In this document: positions 30,828 to 42,920 of the stretch, in pieces
How the letters are laid out: each line of letters opens with the position of its first letter
Position numbering within the stretch: the first letter of the stretch is position 1
Source: Ancistrus triradiatus
Taxonomy: Eukaryota; Chordata; Actinopteri; Siluriformes; Loricariidae
Length of the DNA stretch: 64,000 nt
NCBI GenBank assembly: GCA_025084515.1
Contig: JAJAGP010001652.1
Location: forward strand, 1-64,000
Direction of reading: 5' to 3'
The notes under the pieces: generated by a model
The model's database searches: none
What the model saw: the letters and a program-made list of their open reading frames with translations, nothing else
Told to the model about the DNA's origin: nothing
Made by a program: the position numbers and the translations under genes

Positions 30828-31312
30828 ATTTTGAAATCTTTAGGGGAATTTTTCTAGATCCTAAAAGTAGAATAAAAGAACAACCCAGTTAAAAATATGA
30901 CACAAAAAATATTATAACTTGGTCATAATGTTATGTGAGGAAACCCACCAACATCCCAGAGCTGAAGCTGTTCTGTACAGAGGAATGGGCTAAAATTCCT
31001 CCAAGCCGGTGTGCAGGACTGATCAACAGTTACAGGAAATGTTTAGCTGCAGTTATTGCTGCACAGGGGGGTCACACCAGATACTGAAAGCAAAGGTTCA
31101 CATACTTTTGCCACTCACTAATATGTAATATTGGATAATTTTCCTCAATAAATAAATGGCCAAGTAGAATACTGTATGTTTGTCTCCTTTGTTTAACTGG
31201 GTTCTCTTTATGTACTTTTATTTGTGTGAAAATCTGTTGATATTTTAGATCATATTTACGCAGCAATATAGAAAATTCTAAATGGTTCACAAACTTTCAT
31301 GCACCACTATTA
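30828..31312 (+). mobile_element. Tc1 family B deletion derivative
   Basis: Left terminal repeat-like sequence (CTAAAAGTAGAATAAAAGAA, TATTATAACTTGGTCATAA) joins directly to the transposase C-terminus (a TEEWAKIPPS..CAGLINSYRK-like stretch, with CAGCTGCAGTTATTGCTGCACAGG-type DNA) and the right terminal repeat ending at about 31312 (CATGCACCACT). Most of the transposase is deleted. Confidence 0.75.
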
Positions 31313-31559
31313 ATTGGTTTGATGAAACACTTAAGTGTGACAAACATGCAAAAAAAAAAGGAACTCAGGAAGGGTGAAAACACTTTTTCACACCACGCTA
31401 TGTCCTGTACGTCTGCTTAGCAATCCAGGATAAAATTGACGTTTTACCCCTGTAATTGTAGTGGGGCACAGAAGCATTTTACTGGGACAGGTGCCCAGTA
31501 AAGTTGATCTGATGACACCCCTGCTGTAAAACCTTATAAAAATGGAGCTCTCATCGGAG

Positions 31560-31790
31560 CTCTCCTATGATGCATACATTACTAGACATTGCTTTCATTA
31601 CTAGAATTTCTTTCTTCCAGCTACATAATACAGCTAAACTTAGAAATGTACTCTCTTCTATAAATGCTGAGGAAGTGGTCCATGCAGTTTTAACCTGGAT
31701 TACTGTACTGACTGGATATAAACTACAGTTAGTTCTGAATGCAGCAGCTTGAGGGCTAACTGGAACTAGAACCATTCAGCTGCCTGTGGC
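31560..31790 (+). pseudogene. L2-like LINE fragment
   Basis: Plus-strand RISFFQLHNTAKLRNVLSSI, a decayed VHAVLTWI... and LQLVLNAAA match the segment around YCNSLL and LQLVQNAAAR in L2-type ORF2 proteins. It is short and contains stops. Confidence 0.65.
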
Positions 31791-32209
31791 TCTTCCTTAT
31801 CATCTTCACTACTGTACTAAATATTGAACCTGGCATTTGTTTCTGCATTGGGATTGTTTTTTTTTTTACCATTTGGAATTTTGCACACTGTGTAACAGAA
31901 TGAACTGGCCAGAAAGGAACCCATAGAAACTCTACAACCACAAGCCAGGTGATGGTCCAGTCAATCCCTGGAGTCCCACAGAGCCAACAGGTTCATTTAC
32001 CCCAAGGTCCCTCCTAGAAAGTACTGAGGTGAGCCAGAAGACTGTCATGCCTTCCTGATGGAATGTCTGCAGTACTTGGAGTACTTCCCAGATTACAGTA
32101 ACAGCCAGTGTATGACCTTTTTCTCCCTTCTCTCAGAACCTCTCCTTGCTTGGGCCATGGCGATGGATAATTGTCAAGGGGAGGAAATCAACATTCTCCA
32201 GCACTTTTA

Positions 32210-32880
32210 GATGATCAGAACCACCTGGAGCTCATCAGAGCACACCCACACCAACCTCGTCTCCACACCGACACTCCCACCCCAGTGGTCCCAGTTCAGA
32301 TCAGCCGAACGCATCACACACACAGAGCTTCCTGACCTGCAGACCATCTACAATAAGTGGTGCTGTACCAAGTCCTGGAACATAGTGAAGGACCCAAGCC
32401 ATCCCAATTATGGACTCTTCTCCCTGCTGGGAAGCACTACCGAGCTCTCAAGACCAAGACAGAGAGGATGAGGAGGAGTTTCTTTCCGCAGGCTGTTTGG
32501 ACTCTTAATCAGGACATTAACACATAAATCACCGCAACTACCTCACAGCTGCACTACCGCACTTTACATAATCACACATCAGTATTGTAAATAGCTGCTA
32601 TTATTATTGATTCCAATTATTCATGTTTATTATTCATTCCATCATTTACAACTCCTAGATTATATATACATACATATTTATATTTCTTCATATATAGTTT
32701 CTTCTATATATTTTTTTCTTTTATATATATATTTTCTTTTCTGTGTATGTTTTCCTCTTTTTATCTTGTTAAATTCTTATTTTTATTTTTACTATTTTAT
32801 TTATTTATTTATTTTTATTTCCAGTAATATTGCACATTCTCAGAGCATGGCACAGAAACATTTCACTTCAAGTTGTACTG
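32210..32880 (+). mobile_element. 3' end of a Rex/CR1-like LINE
   Basis: The upstream part encodes HPNYGLFSLLGSTTELSRPR and an RRSFFPQAVWTLNQDI-like C-terminus typical of fish LINEs. An AT-rich 3' UTR follows with CACTTTACATAATCACACA and ends near GAAACATTTCACTTCAAGTTGTACTGTGTA, a familiar tail in this group. The 5' part is missing. Confidence 0.65.
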
Positions 32881-33700
32881 TGTATAACCACCAGCTCCTG
32901 CTCCAGTCCCGTGCCCTGTTGCAGCCAAGGTCACGGAGACAGGACTACTCATGGCACCAACTCCCAGGTGTGACTATAGCATCAGTTCCTGTCCAGGTAC
33001 TTGCAACAGTTCTAGCTGCGGTCTATGAAGACGCTCCAGTTTCATTCGAGGCACCTATTTTGTCTCCAGTTCCTGTCAATGCACCTATCTCTGTTGCATC
33101 CCTGGTCACAGCACCAGTCTCTATTCCAGCTGCATCTCCAGTCACAATGCCAGTTCCAGCTCCAGTTATAGCACCAGTCCCAGTTCCACACTAGGCATCA
33201 GATCCTGTTCCAGACCCCATCTCCATCTCTGACTCAGTTACAGTTTCTGTCCAGATTCTGGCTTCAGCTCCAGAACCAGTTTCAAGCTCAGTTTCACACT
33301 GCTTCCGACTCCATTCCTGACTTGGTTCCCAACTCAGTTCCTGAGTCTGTTTCTGACTTAATTCCTGATTCTGTTTCTGACTCTGGTCCTGACTCTGTTT
33401 CCAACTCTCTTCCAGACACTGACCCAGATGCAGCGCTTCCTGACACTGGCCCAGATGTTGTGTTTCCTGACTCTGCCTCTGATGCCATGAAGACTCTCCA
33501 ACACCATGCTAATTGACTCTGTATCAGGAACCATGACTCCTGTATCTGTCGCTGGCTTTGTCCTAGACCCTGTTCCTGATGCCCCAGAGAACCCTAGGGC
33601 TGTCACACAGTGTTCACAGATGCCTCAGAAATCCCTTCGGTGCTCGCTGGCCTCCCTGAACCTGCCATGGTGGTGCCTCTCCCTGATGTAGCGCGCCCTG
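32881..33700 (+). repeat. Pro/Ser/Val-rich degenerate tandem repeats
   Basis: Short-period repeats built on CCAGTTCC and CTGACTCTG motifs. Parts are open in different frames: 33000-33194 reads PVPVNAPISVASLVTAPVSI-like, and 33322-33516 reads SVPESVSDLIPDSVSDSGPD. Period and composition resemble the retroelement arrays at 18 and 49 kb, but I find no LTRs around it. Confidence 0.5.
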
Positions 33701-34341
33701 GTGCCCCCACTACCCCCGACCCTCTTTGGTACTTACTATGCCTCTGCCATTGCCTAGGCACTGTAGCTATTCAATTCCTTTCTCAAGTGTCTACACCTGG
33801 TCTCAAGCCTTCATGTCTGGTACTTAGTTACTTAGGTTACTTAGCTCCCAGGTTGGTTCCTCAGTCTCACGGCTGATCTTTGGACCCCTGGTCTAGCCCC
33901 TGGTTTATATACCAAGTTTCCACCAGACTGCTATGTTTCACTACTGTTTTTTTGACCATCCACAATTGCACTTGTTTTGTGGACTGAAGTTTGTGTTGAA
34001 TTTGATTTGGGTGCTTTAGGCATTTGTATCCATCACTCCAGAAGAATATTTCCCTGCTGTTTAGCCAGGGAGAACATGGCTTGTGATGTAGTGAGGTACT
34101 GTGGCCTGACATTAATAGGAAGGATGCAGCCTAATTTTATTTTTTACAAACAAATTAGTTTGCGAAATTGGACCACTTTCATTTTTATTGAAAACCCTTT
34201 ATCGTGCTGAATGTTTTTTTCCTGGTCTCTCCTGTTAGGTATGTAAAGTGTTATATAAAAAACCCAAAATGATTAAAAATACTGCATTTGGAGAAAATAT
34301 CAAATGTATTTCATTTATATGTTAAAAAATACATGTATATA
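33701..34341. other. Intergenic stretch, nothing recognised
   Basis: No long open frame, terminal repeat or conserved motif could be supported. Confidence 0.45.
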
Positions 34342-34795
34342 TGGTGTCTCAAAAGTAAGGAAACACATAAAATGAAAACAGTTTGGCAGACGGTGATCCA
34401 ATTTTAGACACAAGCTGTGAGGAAAGGAGGAAGCCCATTAGGCAATGTCACAACAATATCAGCCATCTTGAATGTTGCTATCATGTATTTGCACTCAAAC
34501 ATGGTGGACATCACATAAAACACATTCCATAGACCTTATGGTAAATTTTCTGGTTCCACACAAAATCTGTTTGAACATGTTTGAAATTCTCTACCAGTTT
34601 GCTGTATCACACAGCAAAGTTCCCTTTTGAAAAACACACGTTGAATCCAAGATGATGGCATTCATGATGGCCACCATGTTGGTGACATGGCCTAATAGGT
34701 TTCCCCCTACCCCCACAGCTTGTGTCTAAATTTGGATCACCAACTGCCAAACTGTTTTTGTTTTATGTGTATGTTTCCCTACTTTGTAGACACTG
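34342..34795. mobile_element. MITE with long terminal inverted repeats and TA duplication
   Basis: A 454-bp element flanked by TA on both sides (34340-34341 and 34796-34797). The left end GGTGTCTCAAAAGTAAGG and the inverted right end AGTGTCTACAAAGTAGGG match. Pairing then runs for well over 100 bp through ACAGTTTGGCAG, GGTGATCCAA and TTTAGACACAAGCTGTG. There is no ORF. The TA duplication points to a Tc1/mariner-mobilised MITE. Confidence 0.85.
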
Positions 34796-35047
34796 TATAT
34801 ATTATGTACTGTATATATTGCCAGCATATATGTATTTGTAGTTTGTCGGTTCGTATGAAGACGTTTGTCATTTTGCAGAACAAATAAAGGAAAGGAATAA
34901 AACCGTTTTGAATGCAGTATTTGCTTTTGTATAATTTTGCATTTTGTGTTTAGAGTTTTGTGAAAATGCATCAAAGATTCAGAAAACATATATAAATAGT
35001 CTATAATAAATCTTCTGATGCATGTTAGTGCACATATGTTTTTACAG

Positions 35048-35050
35048 TAA

Positions 35051-35081
<31 letters not shown>
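35048..35081. repeat. AC microsatellite
   Basis: Uninterrupted AC/CA dinucleotide run of about 34 bp. Confidence 0.9.
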
Positions 35082-35083
<2 letters not shown>

Positions 35084-35089
35084 TGGCTA

Positions 35090-36739
35090 AAAGAAGTTGA
35101 TGTTGAATCCAACCCAACACACCTCTCCAAATCATGCATGCACATCATGCAGTAGTGTCAAATGTGCACATTAACTGCTTTTTGTTGTTGTTGTTTTCAT
35201 AGCAAATTTGTCCATAAATTATTTACACAGTAAATATACGAGCAGCACAAATCCCACCACAGACTAATGTGTTTCATTAAAAACATGACATTTGACTGCG
35301 TATGAGTGTAGGTTCAACAGTGGGGAACAGAAGCATCTAATTTTGGCAGACATGCCAAAATTGCTAAATTTATATTCCCCTTTTATCTTCTCTGTTAAGG
35401 CTACAGTCCAATGCAATTCAGAAATAATACACAGATAAGTCTCCACAACAAGTTGAATGTATTTCAGACGCAGCATCATAGAGATGAAAATACACGCAGG
35501 CTACAAATTTACACATCAACAAAACATATGTACAAAAAAGATTGGGAGAGGGTATAACTTCATCACTAGCGCATTCATACAGGTTATGCCAGAATATCAA
35601 TATATCAATATCAAATATCAAATATATCAATATATTTGATGCTCTTGAAACAAAATGAAAACATTACTTTTAAAAATTATTAGTAATCTGTCTTGAAAGA
35701 TTTGTCTAAAAAAAAAAAATGTATCACTTAATGTTATTGTATTTTCTGAATTGCTGTTGTGCATTGGAATTTGCCTTTATGTTTTTTTTATTTGTTGTTG
35801 TGTTTTCACTTTGTGAATTTGTTGTTGCACTTTAGGGCTTCAGTATTCACAGGACAGGTTGGGTTTGCATATACGTTCAAGGTATTCTGGTTAACTGGAA
35901 TTTGATATGACAAGGTTTTGATTCACCCATCATCAATGTGCAATTATTGCACTTCTTTTTTCCAGAAGGATCTTTATGAAGCATTATCAAACAGACACCC
36001 AAACTGTGTGCATATGCTGCAATCAGAAAATGATATACAAAAAATTATAACCTAAATGTTTTAGCAAAAATCTGAAACAAAGCTTTACTTGGCATTGATG
36101 TCATTTTGTTTATCAGGGCATATTATTAAAAATATTTGCATCTAATGGTACCTGATAGTCTGTTGGACATCCAACGTAGCTGGGTAGAGGGTATGGTTTA
36201 GCATCTGTTGAAACAGGAGGGAGCATTCATTAAGAACATATCATGTATTATTAGTGAGGACAAACCTAAAATACCTTATTTTGTGTATTTAACCAGCTGT
36301 GCTGTATTTGTCTCTCTTTTTCAGAGTCCTCTAGCAGCATATGACACCCTGAGCTGAAAAACTGTCAGTTTAGAATTGCCAGCAGGCAAACAAGCTAAAC
36401 CTACTGCCTACTAGTTGTCATGAGCCATCACAAAGAACCCATATTATTGAGACTGTGCCTGTTCATGGAAACAAGCCTAGATATAAGAACGAGAATGAAT
36501 CTTAATAATTGAATTATTGTACAATTAGGCCATGCAACAAGCTCTACCAGCACCTCTCACTCTGGAGCTAAACATTAGATCACTCACGAACAGGACATCT
36601 AGAGACATCAACAACATTTAGGTTCTCAACTATTGAGACTGTGTTTGTGCCTGCTTCATTAGCAAGGATAATAGCTCTCAAAACATTTTCCTTTAATAAC
36701 CTCATTAGAACAAACACAAGTACTTCTAATATAAATAAC
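35090..36739. other. Intergenic stretch with one exon-like segment
   Basis: No gene is recognised. A possible 53-bp minus-strand exon at 36152-36204 is described as a finding. The rest is AT-rich, with a short imperfect CAATATATCAAATAT-type repeat near 35600-35640. Confidence 0.4.
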
Positions 36740-37990
36740 AATCTAATCTAAAACTAGGATTACTTAATATTAGATCACTTACAACTAAAACAGCTGTTGT
36801 AACTGAAATTATTACTGATGATTGTTTTACTGAAACCTGGACTACACCTGGTAAAGTTTTGGCCTTAAATGAATCCTCCCCTCCAGGATATAGCTAAGTT
36901 CAAAACCCTTCTCTTAATGTTTGAGAAGGCTGAGTAGACACAATGTTAGTAAAACATAGGCATTACTGTAACATTTAATCACTTAGTTAGCTCAGTTCAA
37001 ATGTTACTGATCCAACTTTACATAAGAAAAATCTTACTTGTCTCAGCTTGTCTCTATTTATTGCCCTCTGAGTCCTTATTCTGCATTTCTTCAGTAGTTA
37101 GGAACTAATTTACTTTTCCTTTCTTTCCTACCTTCAACTGATATGCTTTAAATAAAACTTACTGGAAGATTCACTTTGAAAATGTGCAAGACACACTTAA
37201 CATAGCATTTGAGTCATTTTTAGAATCCATGGCTAATTCTCAGAATTTGATAGCTAGAATAGTTTACCCCACTCACAAGTACTGAACATCCTCTTTGATC
37301 AGTTCATTGTCGTTGTAATTTGATCCACTTATGACTTCTGAAGTTAGTTACTTGCAGAATATAAATAATAATCTCAAGAAATACTAGGATTACTTAACAT
37401 TAGATCACTTATACCTGAAGCAACTGTTCTAAATGAAATTATTACTGATAATTGTTTTACTGAAACTTGGACTACACCTGGTAAAAGTTTTGGCTTTAAA
37501 TGAATCCTCCTCTCCGGGATATAGCTAAGTTCAAAACCCTTATCTTAATGGATGTGGAGTTGGAATAGACACAATTTCATAAAAAAACATATATGCATTA
37601 CTGTAACATTTAATTATATAGCTAACGCAAATGAGCTTTGACTGATCAACACTGACATAATTAAAAAAATCTTACTTGTTTCAGCTTATTACTATTTATT
37701 GCCCTCTTTTATTGAGTCCTTATTCTGTTTTTCTTCAGTAGTTGGGAACTATCTTTCTATCCATTTCTTCCCTACTTTCAACTGATATGCTTTAATTAAA
37801 ACTTACTTTAAGATTCACTTTGAAAATGCTCAAGACACACTTAACATAGCATTTGAGTCAATTTTATACCGAATCCATGGCTATCTCTCAGAATTTGATA
37901 GCTAGAAAATTTTACCCCACTCACAAATACTGAACATCTTCTTTGATCAATTTATTGTCGTTGTTACTTGATCCACTTATGACTTCTGAA
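36740..37990 (+). repeat. Tandem duplication of about 620 bp inside the LINE
   Basis: 36740-37360 and 37370-37990 align throughout. Shared landmarks include CTAGGATTACTTAA, ACTACACCTGGTAAA, GGATATAGCTAAGTTCAAAACCC, CACTTTGAAAATG and GTAGTTACTTGCAG-like ends. The copies differ at scattered sites. Confidence 0.75.
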
Positions 37991-38560
37991 GTTAGTTACT
38001 TGCAGGATGAATCCTTGATTTTATAGGGCCACTGCTCATCACATTAAATTCATCCCTAGCCTTGATCCATCCATCCCTTCAGCATTGACTGTGCTAACAT
38101 CCTTCAAACACAGTTATTAAACCTCTGATTAAAAAACCTAAAATTGATCCTTGTGCACTGTCTAATTAAAGACTGACGAATCCCCCTTCATCTCTAAGAG
38201 TTTAGCAAAAGTAGTTTCCCCTTAGCTGTGTAGTTATCTCCACCAACAGTTTAATGAACCATTTTAGTCAGGATTTAGGCCCCATCATGGTCCTGAAACA
38301 GCATTAATAACTGTGTACTCAATGATCTATTGTTGTCCCCAGACAGATTATTATATTTTACTGGATATGATAGAAAATACCATATGTGGTAAAGGATTGG
38401 CATTTTTCTTGGTTTAGATTTTACTTAACTGACTGTTTCCAATTAGTTCATGTAAATAATGAAGGCGTAGAGCTCACAAAAGTGAAGTATGGTGTTCCAT
38501 AGGCGTTATTGTTGGGCTTAATATTATTTCCACTGTACATGCCCCTACTAGGCTCAAATA
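36740..38560 (+). pseudogene. L2-like LINE remnant with tandemly duplicated endonuclease region
   Basis: The plus strand encodes an L2-type apurinic endonuclease N-terminus (ITDDCFTETWTTPGK, LNESSPPGYS near 36820-36895), repeated at about 37440-37525 (TETWTTPGK..., NESSSPGYS). Decayed RT sequence follows: VIKPLIKKPKIDPC (about 38120), then FRPISK..., FRPHH-like and KYGVP-A-LLGLILFPLYMPLLG (about 38490-38550). The order is endonuclease then RT, so this was once a long copy. Numerous stops and indels make it inactive. Confidence 0.72.
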
Positions 38561-38799
38561 TCCTTGCCATTGATACGATCCATGATTGTGTAACAAAAAT
38601 AAAAATGAAATGTTGAATAGTCTAATTAAGCTCAAATAAATCCAAGGTACTATTAGGTACATACAAGGTTTACTATATTGACAATCCTCAGTCACTGCTC
38701 AGTAACAATAACACAAGTATTTGAGGTTCACTGTCATTGAGTTTTGTGGTTATTTGAGCTTATGTACATTATTGCATTTGTGCTGCCTCTCACATACAG

Positions 38800-38990
38800 T
38801 CATATACATTTAGTCCTTTAGCATACAATACAGTCTTATCCAGAGCAACTTACAACTGAACTGATATAATCTTACAATATCCAATCCAAGCACTCTATGG
38901 GTTATGGGCCTACATTAAGAATAGCTTGGCAGTGCTGAAACGGTTTGAAATCTGGGGTCCATAGTTCAGTACTTTAACCACTACATCATG
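38800..38990 (-). mobile_element. tRNA-derived SINE-like repeat (minus)
   Basis: Inverted relative of the 9.4-kb SINE. TTATCCAGAGCAACTTACAA lies at its left, and GATTT(G/C)AAACC-like B-box sequence with ACTTTAACCACTACATCATG at its right. Confidence 0.6.
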
Positions 38991-40454
38991 TTGATTGGGG
39001 AAGGCAAATTGCTGGTGTATCAGGGGAGCTATAATGACAGTATTACCTTCTGCTTTTCCCCTTTAGTTATTCTGGTAGAGTCACTGCTACTGGGGTCTCA
39101 TGTCACACTGTTTCTCATTCTTCTGGAGTCTCGTGCTGCACTGTTTCTCATGCAGCACTGTTCAGAACACAGAACACAGAACACGAAAGTGTTCTCTTCA
39201 TAGATTCCGTGTTCTACACATTCCTAATTACATATTCAGTTTTCTCTCCAAGCTGTTCTTCCTGCACAAATCCCAGCCATTGCATCACCTCTCAGTCCTT
39301 TTCAGAGGACCCTAACCGCCAGCCCTCAAGGTGGCTTGGATACCACATTACAAAAATAGTTACCTGCTATATGAAATAAGGACTTGCAGTGTATGTACTA
39401 TATTGGTCTAATAAATGTACTTATAACTTGCTTATATGCACTAACATGTATTATATTTAGCTTATTCGCAGCAGGGTCCATTGCATTGTGTCTTGTAAGT
39501 AATGCTGCCCTTCACCAGCATTCAAAATTTCTGTGATTTTTGCCACAGTACCAGTTCTGTTGGTTTAGAGCAGGTGAAATAGTTTTTGTTGCCTTTTTGC
39601 ATCAATAAGCCTTGAGCACCCAACATCCCTCCTCAGACCACTCTCGGGAGGTACTCTTCACTACTGACCAGGAGCTCCCCACAAGCTAGTCAGAGCAGAG
39701 ATGCTCTGACCATTTTGATTTGGTTATTTGGCCACTTAGGACTATGTCTGGCCATTTCTCTTGCATCCAACAGGTCCACTATGAGAACTAACTGTTCTCG
39801 TATTGTCTGATTTATCCTAGACCTTGACATGTCCAGTTGTAATGAGATAATGAGATAATGAACGTTATTCATTTTATCTAAGGCATCATAATGAGATGGA
39901 CCATAATGTTCAAGTCATGTCACATTTACATTTGTTCTTTGCATAGATTGTGATAAAATATTTTTATGTAGAAAATCAACAAAACATGATTTGACCCAGG
40001 TGACCAAAACATCTCCAAAAGACTGTAAATCCTGTAATCTTCCTCAAAGCATTTGGCTTGGTCACCACTGAACCAATTCTTTCCTTCAGAGCATCAATAT
40101 TAAAAATTGTGCTAAAAAATAGACATATGTTGGCATCAGTATCTGCCTAGTCCTGACAGCAGCATGCTCCCTGACCGAACAACAGTGTTAGGGAGAGATA
40201 GCACACTCCAGAGAGCAATAGCTCAGAGATTACTGCTCTTATCTCCCCTGCCAGTCCAGTTTAAGAGAGTCAGTCTGGAAAATGTACTGTATTTTGTTAT
40301 CTGGCAAATTTGTTTTTCTTACACAGATAAACCTTTAACCCTTTGAGCCGTAAAAGCAATTACAAAGTACCTACACGAGACGAGCACACATACCATTTGT
40401 GTGAGGTTTTGTTTCAGGAGACCATAGACATCATGTGATATGTAATTTCTAATA
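38991..40454. other. Intergenic stretch, nothing recognised
   Basis: Only short open frames without family motifs. Confidence 0.5.
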
Positions 40455-40456
40455 TA

Positions 40457-41740
40457 CAGTGGGGCAAAAAAGTATTTCGTCTACCACTGATTGTGTAAGT
40501 TCTCCTACTTAGAAAGATGAGAGAGGTCTGTAATTTTCATCATAGGTACACTTCAACTATGAGAGACAAAATGAGAAAAAAATCCAGGAAATCACATTGT
40601 AGGGTTTTTAAAGAATTTAATTGTAAATCATGGTGAAAAATATGTATTTGGTCAGCCACAAACAAGCAAGATTTCTGGCTCTCACAGACCTGTAACTTCT
40701 TCTTTAGGAAGCTCTTCTGTCCTCCACTCGTTACCTGTATTAATGGCACCTGTTTTTGACCTCGTTATCTGTATAAAAGACACCTGTCCACAGCCTCACA
40801 CAGTCAGACTCCAAACTCAACCATGGCTAAGACCAAAGGGCTGTTGAAGGAAGCAGGAAGAAAAATTGTAGACCGGAGTAGACTGGGAAGAGTGTTCTAC
40901 AATAGGCCAAGCAGGTTGGGTGTGAATAAATCAATTGGGGAGCAATGTAAGACAATGGAAGACATACAAGACCACTGATAATCTCCCTCAATCTGGGGCC
41001 CCACGCAAGATCTCCATCCCGTGGGGTCAAAATGATTATGAGAACGGTGAGAAAAAATCCCAGAACTACATGAAGGGACCTGATGAATGACCTGCAGAGA
41101 GCTGGGACCAAAGTAACAAAGGCACAAGACGACTGATCCGTGTTAAGGGAAGAATGAACAGGGCCATGTATTGTGAGATTTTAAGCCAAAACCTCCTTCC
41201 ATCAGTGAGAGCATTGAAGATGGAACATGGCTGGATCTTCCAGCATGACAATGATCCCAAACACACCCATTCTGGCAACAAAGGAGGGCTCCGTAAAAAA
41301 GCATTTCAAGGTCCCGGAGTGGCCTAGCCAGTCTACAGACTTCAACCCCATAGAAAATTTTGTGGAGGGAGTTGAAAGTCCATGTTGCCCAGCGACAGCC
41401 CCAAAAACATCACTGCTCTAGAGGAGATCTGCATGGAGGAATGGGCCAAATTACCAGCTACAGTGTGTGCAAGCTGACTAAGACTTACAGGAAACGTTTG
41501 ACCCTGTCATGCCAACAAAGGTTATGTTACAAAGTATGAGTTGAACCAAATTTATTGACCAAATACTTATTTTCCAACATGATTTACAATTAAAATCTTA
41601 AAAATTGTCTGGATTTTTTTTCTCAGTTTGTCTCTCATAGTTGAAGTGTACCTATGATGAAAATTACAGACCTCTCTCATCTTTATAAGTAGGAGAACTT
41701 ACACAATCAGTGGCTGACTAAATACTTTTTTGCCCCACTG
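40457..41740 (+). pseudogene. Full-length Tc1-like transposon (family F) with dead transposase
   Basis: A 1,284-bp element flanked by TA. The terminal inverted repeats begin CAGTGGGGCAAAAAAGTATT and extend about 200 bp. The plus-strand transposase starts MAKTKGLLKEAGRKIVDRSR at 40824. It continues through decayed HTH sequence (40950-41110), then a Q-HDNDPKHTHS catalytic-region remnant (about 41240) with WPSQSTDFNPIENF (about 41320), and MEEWAKLPATVCK near the end. A large part between the second HTH and the catalytic domain is deleted, and several frameshifts occur. The transposase would bind the terminal repeats and cut at TA, but this copy cannot. Confidence 0.85.
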
Positions 41741-41789
41741 TATTTCATTATTTACCTGTTTTTTCATATACAGGCATTTGAATAGTTGT

Positions 41790-42560
41790 CAGTTACAGAT
41801 ATAAATCCAGATCAGGAAAAGTTGTTACAGTATGGAAAATGCAAATTAAAAAATGCAATGTTTATTACATTTACTTTGACTGTTATTTAATTGCAGATAG
41901 TATGAACCCAAGATATTTTTTTCTGGTCAACCTCATTTAAACATCAACTCCTGCATTTCAACCTTGCTACACACTCCAATTGGGATGGGGCAATTTAGGT
42001 CTAATAATGAAGTTAAAAAACCTAAATAATGATGTGATGTCAACATTTGATTGTAATCATGATTTTGTACAAAAGCAGTATCTATGAAAGGCTGTGCTTT
42101 TGAGAGGCAAAGATGGGCAGAGGATCTTCAGTTTGTCAACAAATGGCTTAGAAAATTATCGAAATGTTTTAAAACAATGTTCCTCCAAGAAAGACTGGAA
42201 GCATTTTCCATATTTCAGTCCTGTCTTTTTCTGATTCGATTTGTTTTGCATTGTCTTGTTGAAAAATGCAAGGACATCCCTGCGAAAGATGGCAGCATAT
42301 GTTGCTCTAAAATCTCAATGTACTTTTCTGCATTAATGCTGCCATCACAGAACTGAAACTCTGCCTTTGAACTGACCTTTGCCATGGGCATTGACACAAC
42401 CCCACACTGACAGAGACTGGCTTTTAAGCTTGTTGCTGATAATTGTCTGGATGATCCTTTTTTGTCTTTAGTCTGGAGCACACAGTGTCTGTTTCTTCCA
42501 AAAAATATCTGGAATACTGATTCGTCTGCCGAAAATATGCATTTCCACTGTATGACGCTC
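41790..42560 (+). mobile_element. Unassigned fish DNA transposon, larger copy
   Basis: Shares the GTATGGAAAATGCAAA...TTTGACTGTTATTT...CTGCATTTCA end with 16625-16830. It continues with GATGGGCAGAGGATCTTCAGTTTGTCAACAAATG. Its right half (42270-42540) is a decayed internal region with TGCATTAATGCTGCCATCACAG and GATTCGTCTG. I know the family as widespread in fish but cannot assign its superfamily with confidence. Confidence 0.55.
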
Positions 42561-42564
42561 CATC

Positions 42565-42920
42565 ACGTTTCCAGAAGGTGAAACAATGTGTGAGGGAAGC
42601 TAAGGACAGCTACAGGAGAAAGGCAGAGCAGAAGCTGAAAGAGAACAACATGAGGTAGGTCTGGGATGGTGTGAAAACCATCACAGGTCATAAAACAAAG
42701 ATCAGAGCTGTGGAGGGGACTATGACGGCAAATGAGATGGACCACTTCTTCAACCGTTCAAACAGTCTAGGCCTCCACACTCTCTCTCACACTGCAGCCA
42801 TCTCTCCTTCTTCCCTCAACACGCCTTTTGCTAGTCCCTACAGTAGCTCCCTCCTCCCTCTCTCTACCCATCTCAACACAGACACAGACTACATACTTCA
42901 GTGCAGATCAGATTAGAGGT
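42565..42920 (+). pseudogene. Rex/CR1-like LINE ORF2 fragment
   Basis: The plus strand reads VREAKDSYRRKAEQKLKENN, then VWDGVKTITGHKTK and MTANEMDHFFNRS, the linker between endonuclease and RT in these LINEs. Ser-rich sequence follows and a stop ends it at 42916. It belongs upstream of the RT part seen at 46.6-50.3 kb on the opposite strand, probably from another copy. Confidence 0.7.
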
